Assembly: GCA_022797935.1 (NCBI GenBank)
Contig: JAAWLO010000018.1
Span: 1 to 33,265 of the forward strand
Source of the DNA: Oscillibacter sp.
Lineage (GTDB): Bacteria; Bacillota; Clostridia; Oscillospirales; Oscillospiraceae
Direction: 5' to 3'
Length of the DNA: 33,265 nucleotides
Under the pieces are notes generated by a model. The model ran no database searches. It was not told the origin of the DNA and saw only the letters and a list, made by a program, of their open reading frames with translations. Made by a program: the position numbers and the translations under genes. This document shows, piece after piece, positions 25,039 through 32,093 of this stretch (position 1 is its first letter; the number at the start of each line of letters is the position of its first letter).

Positions 25039-25067
25039 TTGACTTTTTCGAAAAAATCCTGTAAACT
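25039..25067 (+). promoter_or_regulatory. Sigma-A promoter of ylxM-ffh-rpsP-khpA
   Basis: TTGACT, 17-nt spacer, TAAACT, 50 bp before the ylxM start. This is one of the best promoter matches in the window. Confidence 0.8.
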
Positions 25068-25116
25068 GATTTTTGTTGTAAAGGCACGCAGCTTTACAGA
25101 AAAGGGAGGTTCTCGT

Positions 25117-25482
25117 GTGAAGAATCAGACCTATCGTATGGCCATGCTCTTCGATTTTTACGGGGAGCTGCTGACCGAGCGGCAGCGGGAATTCTTCGAC
25201 CTCTATTACAACGAGGACCTTTCCCTGGCCGAAATTGCTGAAAATGCCGGAATCTCCCGTCAGGGCGTCCGGGACGTTATCGTACGGGCTGAGGCCGCCA
25301 TGCAGGAAGTGGAGGACAAAACCGGCATCATCAAGCGCTTCCTCAGCCGGAACGCCCATCTGGAAGCAATTTTGAAGGCCGCCGGGGAAATCCGCACCAT
25401 CAATTACCGATATTACGAAGACCGCCATCTGGCGGAGCTGGCGGAGCGCATCCAGCGGGAGGCCTCCGCTTTGAAGGAATGA
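25117..25482 (+). CDS. ylxM: YlxM-family putative DNA-binding protein (UPF0122)
   Basis: This 121-residue protein has a sigma-region-4-like helix-turn-helix (LTERQREFFDLYYNEDLSLAEIAENAGISRQGVRDVIVRAE), the hallmark of the YlxM/p13 family. Members almost always precede ffh and are thought to modulate the signal recognition particle pathway. The GTG at 25117 is the start: AAGGGAGG lies 7 nt upstream and the in-frame codons before it are not conserved. Its stop is 4 nt before the ffh start, so both are coupled. Confidence 0.92.
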   Translation: MKNQTYRMAMLFDFYGELLTERQREFFDLYYNEDLSLAEIAENAGISRQGVRDVIVRAEAAMQEVEDKTGIIKRFLSRNAHLEAILKAAGEIRTINYRYYEDRHLAELAERIQREASALKE

Positions 25483-25486
25483 GCTT

Positions 25487-26857
25487 ATGGCATTTGAAGG
25501 ATTGACCGAAAAACTGAACGCCGCTTTTAAACGCCTCCGGGGCAAAGGCCGCCTGACGGAAAACGACGTCCGGGAGGCCATGCGGGAGGTTCGCCTGGCC
25601 CTGCTAGAGGCTGATGTCAGCTACAAAGTGGTTAAGGAATTTGTGGCGAAGGTCACAGAGCGGGCTGTGGGCAGCGACGTGCTGGACAGTCTCACCCCTG
25701 CCCAGCAGGTAGTCAAGCTGGTCAACGAAGAGCTGACGGCCCTCATGGGCGGAGCCAGCGCCCGGATCACCATGGCCAACTCCGGTCCCACGGTGGTGAT
25801 GATGGTGGGCCTCCAAGGCGCCGGCAAGACCACCACCACCGCCAAGCTGGGCGGATTGATGCGGAAGCAGTATCAAAAGCGTCCCCTGCTGGCCGCCTGT
25901 GACGTGTACCGTCCCGCCGCCATTGAACAGCTGAAGGTGGTGGGCGGCCAACTGAATCTTCCGGTTTTTGAAGAGGGCCAGGGCGACCCGGTGCGCATCG
26001 CCGGGAACGCCATCCGTCACGCCCGGGACCATGGCAGCGACATGGTTTTCCTGGACACCGCCGGACGGCTCCACGTGGACGAAAAGCTGATGGACGAACT
26101 GAAGCGGATGAAGGCCGCCGTCCATCCCCATGAGATTTTGCTGGTGGTGGACGCCATGACCGGCCAGGACGCGGTAAACGCCGCCTCCGCCTTCGACGAG
26201 GCCCTGGGCATTGACGGCGTCATCCTCACCAAGCTGGACGGCGACGCCCGGGGCGGCGCGGCTCTGTCCATCCGGGCGGCCACTGGCAAGCCCATCAAGT
26301 TTGCCGGCACCGGCGAGAAGCTGGACATGATTGAGCCCTTCCATCCGGACCGTATGGCCTCCCGGATTCTGGGCATGGGCGATATGCTGTCCTTTATCGA
26401 GAAAGCCGAACAGGCCTATGATGAAAAGCAGGCCGCCAAGCTGGAAGAAAAGCTGCGGAAAAACCGCTTCACCCTTCAGGATTATTACGATCAGCTTCAG
26501 CAGCTGAAAAACATGGGAGACCTGAGCCAGCTCTTGGGCATGATGCCCGGCGGCCTGGGCAAGCAGATGCAGAACGCCTCCATTGACGAAAAGGCCATGT
26601 CCCATACAGAGGCAATCATCCTCTCCATGACTCCCCAGGAACGGGAGAATCCCCAGATTCTCAACGCCAGCCGGAAAAAGCGCATTGCCGCCGGCTGCGG
26701 GCTGGAGGTTGTGGACGTAAACCGTCTTTTGAAGCAGTTCGACGTCATGCAGCAGCTGACCAAGCAGATGACCCGGGGCCGGGTTCCTCAGCTGGGCGGC
26801 GGCGGGCGGGCCCCCTCCCGGCTCCACGGCTTCGGCCGGAAAAAACGTTTCAAATAA
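25487..26857 (+). CDS. ffh: Signal recognition particle protein Ffh
   Basis: This 456-residue SRP54 GTPase directs nascent membrane and secreted proteins to the translocon together with 4.5S/6S RNA and FtsY. The N domain is followed by G-domain motifs GLQGAGKTTTTAKLG (P-loop, about 108), DTAGRLH (about 190) and TKLDGDARGG (about 248). A Met-rich M domain follows (MGDLSQLLGMMPGGLGKQM ... MTPQERENPQILNASRKKRIAAGCG). The end RKKRFK is basic, as usual. The SRP RNA gene is not in this window. Confidence 0.98.
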   Translation: MAFEGLTEKLNAAFKRLRGKGRLTENDVREAMREVRLALLEADVSYKVVKEFVAKVTERAVGSDVLDSLTPAQQVVKLVNEELTALMGGASARITMANSGPTVVMMVGLQGAGKTTTTAKLGGLMRKQYQKRPLLAACDVYRPAAIEQLKVVGGQLNLPVFEEGQGDPVRIAGNAIRHARDHGSDMVFLDTAGRLHVDEKLMDELKRMKAAVHPHEILLVVDAMTGQDAVNAASAFDEALGIDGVILTKLDGDARGGAALSIRAATGKPIKFAGTGEKLDMIEPFHPDRMASRILGMGDMLSFIEKAEQAYDEKQAAKLEEKLRKNRFTLQDYYDQLQQLKNMGDLSQLLGMMPGGLGKQMQNASIDEKAMSHTEAIILSMTPQERENPQILNASRKKRIAAGCGLEVVDVNRLLKQFDVMQQLTKQMTRGRVPQLGGGGRAPSRLHGFGRKKRFK

Positions 26858-26864
26858 CGCACGA

Positions 26865-26893
26865 TATAAATGCTGAATTCTTGAGCATTTATA
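26865..26893 (+). other. Hairpin between ffh and rpsP
   Basis: A perfect 10-bp AT-rich stem (26865-26874 with 26884-26893) with a 9-nt loop is followed by A-rich rather than T-rich sequence. It is more likely an mRNA processing or stability element than a terminator. TATAAT at 26890-26895 could be a -10 box, but I see no matching -35 box. Confidence 0.45.
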
Positions 26894-26934
26894 ATAAAAT
26901 GAATGACAAATGATTTTTTTGGAGGTACAGCACA

Positions 26935-27174
26935 ATGGTCAAGATCAGATTGCGCCGCATGGGCGCCAAGAAAGCGCCTTTCTACCGCGTCGTGGTGGCG
27001 GACTCCCGCTTCCCTCGGGACGGACGCTTCATTGAGGAGATTGGTACGTACAATCCCTGCGTTTCTCCTGCGGAAATCAAAATCGACGTGGAGCGCGCAC
27101 AGAATTGGATCAAGTCCGGCGCACAGCCCACGGACACCGTCAGAGCTCTGCTGAAAAAAGTGGACGTCCTCTGA
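26935..27174 (+). CDS. rpsP: 30S ribosomal protein S16
   Basis: This 79-residue protein starts [41 protein letters not shown], a textbook bS16 sequence of normal length. It binds 16S rRNA during small-subunit assembly. The ribosome binding site is GGAGG with 8-9 nt spacing. It sits between ffh and khpA as in most Firmicutes. Confidence 0.98.
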   Translation: MVKIRLRRMGAKKAPFYRVVVADSRFPRDGRFIEEIGTYNPCVSPAEIKIDVERAQNWIKSGAQPTDTVRALLKKVDVL

Positions 27175-27189
27175 TTTGGAGGACGCCGC

Positions 27190-27420
27190 ATGAAGGACTT
27201 GCTGCTCTACATCGCCAGAAACCTGGTGGACAATCCCGACGCGGTCACTGTGACCGAGTCCCCCGGAAGTCAGGAGCTGACTTTGGAACTGCACGTCGCC
27301 CCCGAGGACATGGGAAAGGTCATCGGGCGGCAGGGCCGCATTGCCAAGGAAATCCGCACCGTCATCCGCTCCTGCGCTCAGCGTGAGGGCATGAAGGTTT
27401 CGGTAGACATCATGGATTGA
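27190..27420 (+). CDS. khpA: KhpA, KH-domain RNA-binding protein
   Basis: This 76-residue single KH domain carries the GxxG loop as GRQG (46-49) within MGKVIGRQGRIAKEIRTVI. KhpA partners with KhpB/Jag to bind RNA and influences cell division in Firmicutes. ATG 27190 follows GGAGG; the gene starts 15 nt after rpsP. A strong terminator follows directly, so rimM, trmD and rplS, which usually come next in this operon, are not here. Confidence 0.95.
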   Translation: MKDLLLYIARNLVDNPDAVTVTESPGSQELTLELHVAPEDMGKVIGRQGRIAKEIRTVIRSCAQREGMKVSVDIMD

Positions 27421-27450
27421 GTCCGTTTCGGACACAATGGAAGAGCTCCA

Positions 27451-27481
27451 AAAAAGCACGATGGAATCCATCGTGCTTTTT
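27451..27481 (+). terminator. Intrinsic terminator of the ffh operon
   Basis: A perfect 14-bp stem (27451-27464 with 27468-27481) has a 3-nt loop and ends in five T residues; the 5' arm begins with five A residues. Confidence 0.9.
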
Positions 27482-27569
27482 CATGTCTTTTCAGGAAGAT
27501 TTCAGATTTGTTGGTTATCATACGTGTATTCCCATCCCGCCATCGCTACACGGATAAAAAGGAGCATTT

Positions 27570-27752
27570 ATGAAACCAATTGCAGACACGCGGGCGGAAA
27601 CGCTCAACAACCTTCTGGACGAACAGCACGCGCTCAACAGACGGATGCTGCTGGCTATCCAAACCGGCGACCGGCCGGCACAGGCCGAACTGACAAAGCT
27701 CCTGGAGGACATCGCCGTCCGCATTCAGCAGATGAAGGCAGGCCGGGGCTAG
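27570..27752 (+). CDS. Small helical hypothetical protein
   Basis: This 60-residue product is nearly all helix-forming (TLNNLLDEQHALNRRMLLAIQTGDRPAQAELTKLLEDIAVRIQQMKAG), probably a helical hairpin around GDRP. AAAAAGGAG lies 6 nt before ATG 27570, supporting translation. I do not recognise a family. It is flanked by the ffh-operon terminator and a convergent hypothetical gene. No membrane segment or cysteine is present. Confidence 0.6.
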   Translation: MKPIADTRAETLNNLLDEQHALNRRMLLAIQTGDRPAQAELTKLLEDIAVRIQQMKAGRG

Positions 27753-27775
27753 GCGTTCAAAACCGCTCAGCCCCG
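27744..27775. terminator. Possible hairpin between convergent genes
   Basis: CGGGGCT pairs with AGCCCCG, and GCG with CGC inside, across the two adjoining stop codons. No T-run follows on either strand, so its role as a terminator is uncertain. Confidence 0.35.
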
Positions 27776-28432
27776 CGCGCAGTAGCGCCGCAGGCCACAA
27801 TTATAGAGCGCCGCCATCCGGGGCTCCTGGACGGTCTCGCTGTCCTCGCCATCCTCCACCTGAAGATACCACTTCTCCCCGTCCGTGCTGAGCACCGGCT
27901 CCAAATCCTTCAGGGAGTACGCGTTCAGGCAGATGCTGCCCCGGCTCCACACCCGCAGGACATTGGGGATATCTACATCTGACGGAGAATCAATGATCGC
28001 CAGACGCAGTTCCTCTATGTAGGCCCCCCGGAAAGGCTCCGCGATATCCTGGTCCACAAAGCCGCCATCGTAGAAGGACTCCAGCGCCGTGTCCAGGTCG
28101 CTGTTGTTCCACACAGGGGCAATCAAGCTGCACTCGTTCAGGCGCACCCGTTTTTCCCCCAAGGGACGGAATCCGGAAAGGGGAATCAGGCTGTCCAGGG
28201 AGAAGGGCGCCGTTTTTGTCTTGGGCAGAAAGATGCGGGACGCACTGTCCGCCGACAGGCTGACGGTCAGCGCGTGGATGACCCAGTCCAGAAACAGGTC
28301 GAAGTTCCGGCCAGACGCCTTGCAGCGCTGAGCGCCCTGGTTGAGGAATTTGCTCATGGACTCATAGTCCGTCAAAGCCATAGGCGGAAGCGGACCTTCG
28401 TATAGGTTTTTCAAGCGGGTTGTCGGCAGCAT
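27767..28432 (-). CDS. Hypothetical protein, unknown family
   Basis: This 221-residue soluble protein has no membrane segment or signal peptide. The N-terminal half is helical (MALTDYESMSKFLNQGAQRCKASGRNFDLFLDWVIHALTVSLSADSASRIFLP). The C-terminal half looks beta-rich with a hydrophobic pattern and many acidic residues. ATG 28432 follows GGAGG with 8-nt spacing, and base composition matches the neighbouring core genes, so it is a genuine gene. I recognise no motif and no functional link to the convergent small gene or to udk. Confidence 0.72.
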   Translation of the reverse strand: MLPTTRLKNLYEGPLPPMALTDYESMSKFLNQGAQRCKASGRNFDLFLDWVIHALTVSLSADSASRIFLPKTKTAPFSLDSLIPLSGFRPLGEKRVRLNECSLIAPVWNNSDLDTALESFYDGGFVDQDIAEPFRGAYIEELRLAIIDSPSDVDIPNVLRVWSRGSICLNAYSLKDLEPVLSTDGEKWYLQVEDGEDSETVQEPRMAALYNCGLRRYCARG

Positions 28433-28864
28433 TCAGGAGACCTCCGGTCTGTAAAATCTGTGAGATTATCCCCCTTCCCAGGGGGGCTTTTTCCGAACAA
28501 GGGGAAGAAGGCAGAACCAACGAAATCCCGCATGCATGTGAGACGCTCTTTCTGCCGTACAGTACGGTCCTGCTTTTAATTTTTTTAATTATAGCACGCG
28601 TTTTCCCGGAAGGCAAGAAAAATCCGAACGCACGTTTCTTCATGCCGGTTTAGGATTCCCGTATAGTTTGCCTGCCTGTCCCGGGCGTCTCTGCTTTTTT
28701 GTATTTCCCGTAAATTGATTTCTGTCTGCAGAACCGGTTTTTCTTTTCGCTTTGTTTCGGTTTTTACCGGTTCCTTTGCTGTGGGCTTCTTCGCGGTTTT
28801 TCTTGCTTTTTTGCCAAATTGCTTTATAATGGAAAGCAGAACGATTTGGCGGGAGGTGCCCAGT
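28433..28864. other. Intergenic region between the hypothetical gene and udk
   Basis: No gene is supported. It contains a C5/G6 hairpin followed by CTTTTT at 28470-28492, terminator-like on the plus strand but attached to no visible transcript. An 8-bp inverted repeat GAACCGGT/ACCGGTTC at 28731-28738 and 28766-28773 flanks a T-rich loop with a repeated CGGTTTTT. The udk promoter follows. Confidence 0.5.
28803..28830 (+). promoter_or_regulatory. Sigma-A promoter of udk
   Basis: TTGCTT, 16-nt spacer, perfect TATAAT, 34 bp before the start codon. Confidence 0.65.
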
Positions 28865-29482
28865 ATGAGCGCAATCATTATCGGTATCGCCGGCGGCAGC
28901 GGTTCCGGCAAAACCACCCTGGCGAAGCACCTGAAAGACCACTTCGGCGGCAATGTCACCGTCATTGGCCACGACAGCTACTACAGACGGCAGGAGGGCA
29001 AAACTTACCAGGAGCGGGCCCTCCAGAACTACGACCACCCCGACGCCTTTGAGACGGACCTGCTGATCCGGCATTTGCAGGAGCTGCGGGAGGGGCGTTC
29101 CATCCAGTGTCCGGTATACTCATACGTGGACCACAACCGCACGGACCAGACAACGGAAATCTTTCCCACCAAGGTCCTGATTGTGGAAGGCTTTTTGATT
29201 CTCCATGAGCCCAGCCTCCGGGAACTGTTTGACATCAAGATTTTCGTGGAGACTGACGCCGACGAGCGGATTCTCCGCCGTGCCCTGCGGGATGTGGAGG
29301 AGCGCGGGAGAACGCTGCGCTCTGTAGTAACCCAATACCTGACCACCGTGAAGCCCATGCACGAGCAGTATGTGGAGCCCTCCCGGAAATACGCGGACAT
29401 CATTGTTCTGGAAGGCGGTCACAATCTGGTCGCCCTGGAGATGATTATGCAGCGGATTCAAAACCACATTGACCGGGACTGA
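28865..29482 (+). CDS. udk: Uridine kinase
   Basis: This 205-residue enzyme phosphorylates uridine and cytidine in pyrimidine salvage. It has P-loop GGSGSGKTT (10-18), the family segment VIGHDSYYR, the nucleoside-site DHPDAFETDLL and IVEGFLILHE. ATG 28865 follows GGGAGG; earlier in-frame codons, which run through the promoter, are rejected. It is monocistronic. It is the last core-type gene before the AT-rich accessory region that begins just after its stop. Confidence 0.95.
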   Translation: MSAIIIGIAGGSGSGKTTLAKHLKDHFGGNVTVIGHDSYYRRQEGKTYQERALQNYDHPDAFETDLLIRHLQELREGRSIQCPVYSYVDHNRTDQTTEIFPTKVLIVEGFLILHEPSLRELFDIKIFVETDADERILRRALRDVEERGRTLRSVVTQYLTTVKPMHEQYVEPSRKYADIIVLEGGHNLVALEMIMQRIQNHIDRD

Positions 29483-29562
29483 AAAACCGCCAGCAGAACC
29501 TGTCTCCGAACCCGCGCATGTGTCTGTTTTCATGCCCTGTAAAAAGAACCGAAAAAGTGAGA

Positions 29563-29630
29563 CCCGTATGGTAGCTACTCATAAAACAGTATCAATCAAC
29601 AAACTGAAACAGGGTAGCTGCCATACAGGG
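29563..29630. other. Large imperfect stem-loop at the island edge
   Basis: GTATGGTAGCTAC (29566-29578) faces GTAGCTGCCATAC (29614-29626) with one mismatch, and CCC/GGG extends the stem outside. The loop is 35 nt. It lies within 80 nt of the end of udk, where the composition changes. Such structures occur at transfer origins and recombination sites of integrative elements, but I cannot identify it. The whole 29483-30497 stretch (about 1 kb) has no supported gene. Confidence 0.45.
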
Positions 29631-29685
29631 CTCAGAAAAAGGCGGGTAGGAAACAAAGCGTTTCTTATCCGCTTTCTTCATGCTC

Positions 29686-29804
29686 TTTGTTACGCAGTAG
29701 GGGCTGAAAAAGCATTGATACAAGTGGCCTTGCGGGTGCGCTTTCCGCGTGGCAAGGGTTTTATACCCTTTTCCCTCAAAAATGCCTTTCTACTGCGTAA
29801 CAAA
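29686..29804 (-). repeat. Small inverted-repeat element, copy 1
   Basis: Its ends are perfect 15-bp inverted repeats, TTTGTTACGCAGTAG (29686-29700) and its complement (29790-29804). Read on the minus strand, about 50 bp (29751-29801) match copy 2 at about 40 positions. No reading frame is credible; it looks like a MITE or a conserved structured repeat. Confidence 0.6.
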
Positions 29805-29841
29805 CCTGTAGTAATTATCCGAGGGAGCATAGAGCACCTAT

Positions 29842-29916
29842 CTTGCATTTTCCAATATTGGAAAAACCCACATTGGATTATCCGACATTGTAAAAACTTA
29901 CGTTGGAAAATCCAAC
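29842..29916 (+). repeat. Iteron-like array of five 15-bp units
   Basis: Units begin at 29842, 29857, 29872, 29887 and 29902 with exact 15-bp spacing. The core is ATTGG or ATTGT, then A/T-rich, then often TCC or CCC, ending in AC; for example ATTGGATTATCCGAC and GTTGGAAAATCCAAC. The first unit is the most divergent. A palindrome TTTTCCAATATTGGAAAA lies across the first junction. An AT-rich tract follows, as at iteron-type replication origins. Confidence 0.6.
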
Positions 29917-30060
29917 GCAATTAAATAAAGATATAAATAACTAAAGAAATACCAAATACGAATTTAATCAAATACCCATTCCCTTCCTATCCTCTCCCTA
30001 ATCCCTCTCCTTTGAGGCAGGGCAAAGCGGCGGAACCGCCGGAATGGAAAAGAATGGAAC
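29917..30060. other. AT-rich tract followed by a pyrimidine-rich tract
   Basis: Bases 29917-29975 are strongly A/T-rich. Bases 29978-30013 are almost pure pyrimidine on the plus strand. No gene is seen. The layout after the 15-bp units suggests a DNA unwinding region, by analogy only. Confidence 0.35.
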
Positions 30061-30091
30061 GGGAACGGCAATGCGAAAATATCGTTTGTTA

Positions 30092-30198
30092 TGTTACGCA
30101 GTAGAACCTCATTTTTAAGGGCGGGAGTATAAACCTTGCCCTTATCTCCGCTGTAATGCCGCTTAAATCAAGCGAGAAGCACACTCTATCGCGTAACA
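30092..30198 (+). repeat. Small inverted-repeat element, copy 2
   Basis: It begins TGTTACGCAGTAG and ends with the near-complement CTATCGCGTAACA (ten of twelve core positions). The first 48 bp match copy 1 in reverse orientation, sharing GTTACGCAGTAGAA, CATTTTT, AGGG, GTATAAA and CCTTGCC. The conserved ends of both copies face each other across the iteron region. Confidence 0.55.
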
Positions 30199-30227
30199 TT
30201 GGAGATGTTATTCATGAGCATCTCCAA
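30199..30227. other. Perfect 9-bp hairpin beside repeat copy 2
   Basis: TTGGAGATG pairs with CATCTCCAA around an 11-nt loop. It begins immediately after the repeat element. No function is assigned. Confidence 0.45.
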
Positions 30228-30432
30228 AATGTTCCTTGGATTGTGACATATGACAGTTGCGATTTAATGTGGACAGCGCCAACGGAGAGAATGATTTTAC
30301 CCCATTCTTGAAGGGTGGACAAAGCCTGCTTTTAACGCTACTTATACGCATGTTTAGCTAATATTTGGTTGATTTGCCGCAAAACCGCTTTTCAAATTGG
30401 ATATAATCACATATTGTAAGATATTACTGTAC

Positions 30433-30469
30433 AGGATTGAGCAAGAATCTTTTTGCTCAATCCTACTTT
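30433..30469 (+). terminator. Hairpin upstream of the recombinase remnant
   Basis: A perfect 12-bp stem (30433-30444 with 30453-30464) with an 8-nt loop is followed by ACTTTTATT. It ends 29 bp before the recombinase remnant. It could terminate read-through from the left or act as an attenuator. Confidence 0.55.
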
Positions 30470-30497
30470 TATTCATGTTTAAGAAAGTGAGGCCATC

Positions 30498-30848
30498 ATG
30501 AAACTTCTATACGGGTATGTTTTAGTTAACGGGGAAATCGTTGCGCATGAGGAGAAGGCAGATGTTGTCCGCAGTATATTTGCATCCTAACTCGCTGGAG
30601 CCAGTTTGGGAAAAATTGTGGATATGCTTCATGCGAAAGACATCCCTTCCCCATCTGGTAATCCAAAATGGGGCAGAGCGGCGGTGGACAAACTTTTATC
30701 TAATGCGAAATATATTCCCATTATCGGCATGGAGACCTATATGGATGCTCAATTTGCACGTGAACGCCGATGCAATGTGGATTATGACAAGGCTGGATAC
30801 CCCAGAAAGACGACCAGATACCAATCTCCACCTCTCGAACTAAATTGA
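30498..30848 (+). pseudogene. Serine-recombinase-like fragment with in-frame TAA
   Basis: The frame reads MKLLYGYVLVNGEIVAHEEKADVVRSIFAS, then TAA at 30588-30590. It continues LAGASLGKIVDMLHAKDIPSPSGNPKWGRAAVDKLLSNAKYIPIIGMETYMDAQFARERRCNVDYDKAGYPRKT to TGA at 30846-30848. This is the recombinase (pfam07508-like) part of large serine recombinases; the catalytic resolvase domain is missing. Short proteins of this kind occur beside integrases in Firmicutes mobile elements. The TAA most likely replaced a Tyr codon (TAT or TAC), a single-base change. A ribosome binding site (AAAGTGAGG) precedes the ATG. It marks the region as mobile and decaying. Confidence 0.8.
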
Positions 30849-30906
30849 GACTATTCAAATCTCACTTTTTCTGTTATGCTGAAAGAAAAAGGGGAGAAAT
30901 GGTACT

Positions 30907-31502
30907 ATGACAGAGGAAGAAATCAGCAACCTATACATACGCATTGCATTCCAATATGAATCTGCAATTGGTCAGCTTCTCGACAAAAGATAATAGACCA
31001 GGATTTGGTAGACAGGCACAGGAAGGCTTTTTACGACTCGTTAGATGAAGAAAAACTGCGGATATCTCAAAAGATTAGAAACTATAAGGAAATTATACGC
31101 CGCTATATGCAAGGTATGATTTGTGAGAATATGGTGTCATTGACAGAATTGGCGATGCAATACTCAGAGGACTCCCCTGGATATGCCATTCAAAGCTGGA
31201 TGCAGAGCCGCAATACCTTGGAGTTCCTCCGTCAATGGGAAAATGACATGAATGGAGAATTTGATGATAGTGCCTGTGAAGAGCGGATTCACCAGGCGCA
31301 TACAACATCCCTGACAGTTACGCCATCTTTATGGATCAGAAGAACTCGTGCCATTGGGATGCGCGTGAAACAGGGTAAAGGCGGAGGCGTGAGTGCTTAT
31401 CCTGAGATTGCGGCAGACTTCCATTTATGGCTTGATCCGGCAGAAAGGTTAGCTTTAATTAGGATGATACGGGAGAAGCAAATTTACAAGAGCACAATAT
31501 AA
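30907..31502 (+). pseudogene. KilA-N domain protein, frameshifted
   Basis: From ATG 30907, preceded by GGGGAG, the frame reads MTEEEISNLYIRIAFQYESAIGQLLDK and stops at TAA 30991. A shift by one base in the AAAA run at 30985-30988 continues smoothly as KIIDQDLVDRHRKAFYDSLDEEK and on to 31502, so one A appears to have been lost. The C-terminal part (YMQGMICENMVSLTELAMQYSEDSPGYAIQSWMQSRNTLEFLRQWE ... RAIGMRVKQGKGGGVSAYPEIAADFHLWL) matches the KilA-N DNA-binding domain found in phage and mobile-element proteins. Intact length would be about 198 residues. A start at TTG 31005 could still give a KilA-N-only product. Confidence 0.7.
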
Positions 31503-31504
31503 TA

Positions 31505-31533
31505 TTGCACGCAGAAATACATACATGTATGTT
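31505..31533 (+). promoter_or_regulatory. Promoter with overlapping palindromic operator for the AbiTii pair
   Basis: TTGCAC, 17-nt spacer, TATGTT, with transcription predicted from about 31541. A perfect 14-bp palindrome, ACATACATGTATGT at 31519-31532, covers the spacer end and the -10 box. A dimeric DNA-binding protein there would block transcription; the predicted winged-helix protein encoded next is the natural candidate. Confidence 0.5.
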
Positions 31534-31586
31534 CGATAGAAAACAAGGTTAAAAAAGGCCTATTAAAAATATGGGGTGAAACGCAA

Positions 31587-32093
31587 GTGGAGTTTGTTAA
31601 GCTTCCTACTAATTCGAAAAAACTTCTTGATGAAATCGTGTGTGCAGAAAATCCAACTCAACTTTTGAGCAATCGCTTTGATGGGGCATCAGGCAGAGAA
31701 GATGAAGAACTACGTAGCCTTATTAAGGAATTGTGCCAAGAGGGATATATTAGCATCCCGATGTGGGCTAATAATAGGCCCTATCATGTTATTGTAAATA
31801 ATTCTGCGCGAACATACGACGAAAGGCTTAAAGAGTATGAACGATCCATAGGGCAGCAACCTTATGCTGTACTTAATCAAAGTGTGAGCATTGGAAACGG
31901 GAATAAGATCATCCACTCTTCTATTTCTGGAAATATTGAACAAATTCCCGAAAAAACACATAGTGACGCAAAAGGATCTTTCTATACAAAGCATCCTATT
32001 ATCTGCGCCTTTCTGATTTCTTTTGTAGCAGGACTTATACTTCTCTTTTCGTTTTGGGAAAAAATTATTACATATGTAGAGGGCATGGTTTGA
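31587..32093 (+). CDS. Predicted winged-helix/single-membrane-helix partner of the AbiTii protein
   Basis: This 168-residue protein has three parts. Residues about 8-80 look like a winged helix (KKLLDEIVCAENPTQLLSNRFDG, then EELRSLIKELCQEGYISIPMWANNRPYHVIVNNSARTYDER), a domain I have seen in front of varied uncharacterised bacterial proteins. Residues 99-115 are a short motif, QSVSIGNGNKIIHSSISG in context. Residues about 136-156 are one membrane helix close to the C terminus. GTG 31587 is the start, with GGGGTG upstream; ATG 31571 is out of frame. Its TGA shares a base with the next ATG (TGATG), so both proteins are translationally coupled. I infer a sensor, tether or regulator role; function is unproven. 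Confidence 0.75.
   Translation: MEFVKLPTNSKKLLDEIVCAENPTQLLSNRFDGASGREDEELRSLIKELCQEGYISIPMWANNRPYHVIVNNSARTYDERLKEYERSIGQQPYAVLNQSVSIGNGNKIIHSSISGNIEQIPEKTHSDAKGSFYTKHPIICAFLISFVAGLILLFSFWEKIITYVEGMV

Noticed and set aside
28640-28830. Lys/Ala/Pro-rich minus-strand frame before udk that looks protein-like (GKKARKTAKKPTAKEP)
   Set aside because: No start codon with a ribosome binding site is present, and it overlaps the udk promoter on the other strand; its composition follows from A-rich runs.
29842-29916. 15-bp periodic repeats as a CRISPR array
   Set aside because: Units are contiguous and only 15 bp, with no spacers and no cas genes.
29533-29924. Plus-strand frame starting MPCKKNRKSETRM after udk
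   Set aside because: It runs through the stem-loop, repeat copy 1 and the 15-bp units, where repeated DNA dictates the residues; there is no good ribosome binding site.
30982-30993. Programmed -1 frameshift in the KilA-N gene
   Set aside because: The site GAC AAA AGA does not allow good re-pairing of both tRNAs, and I see no downstream pseudoknot; a base loss in the A-run is simpler.
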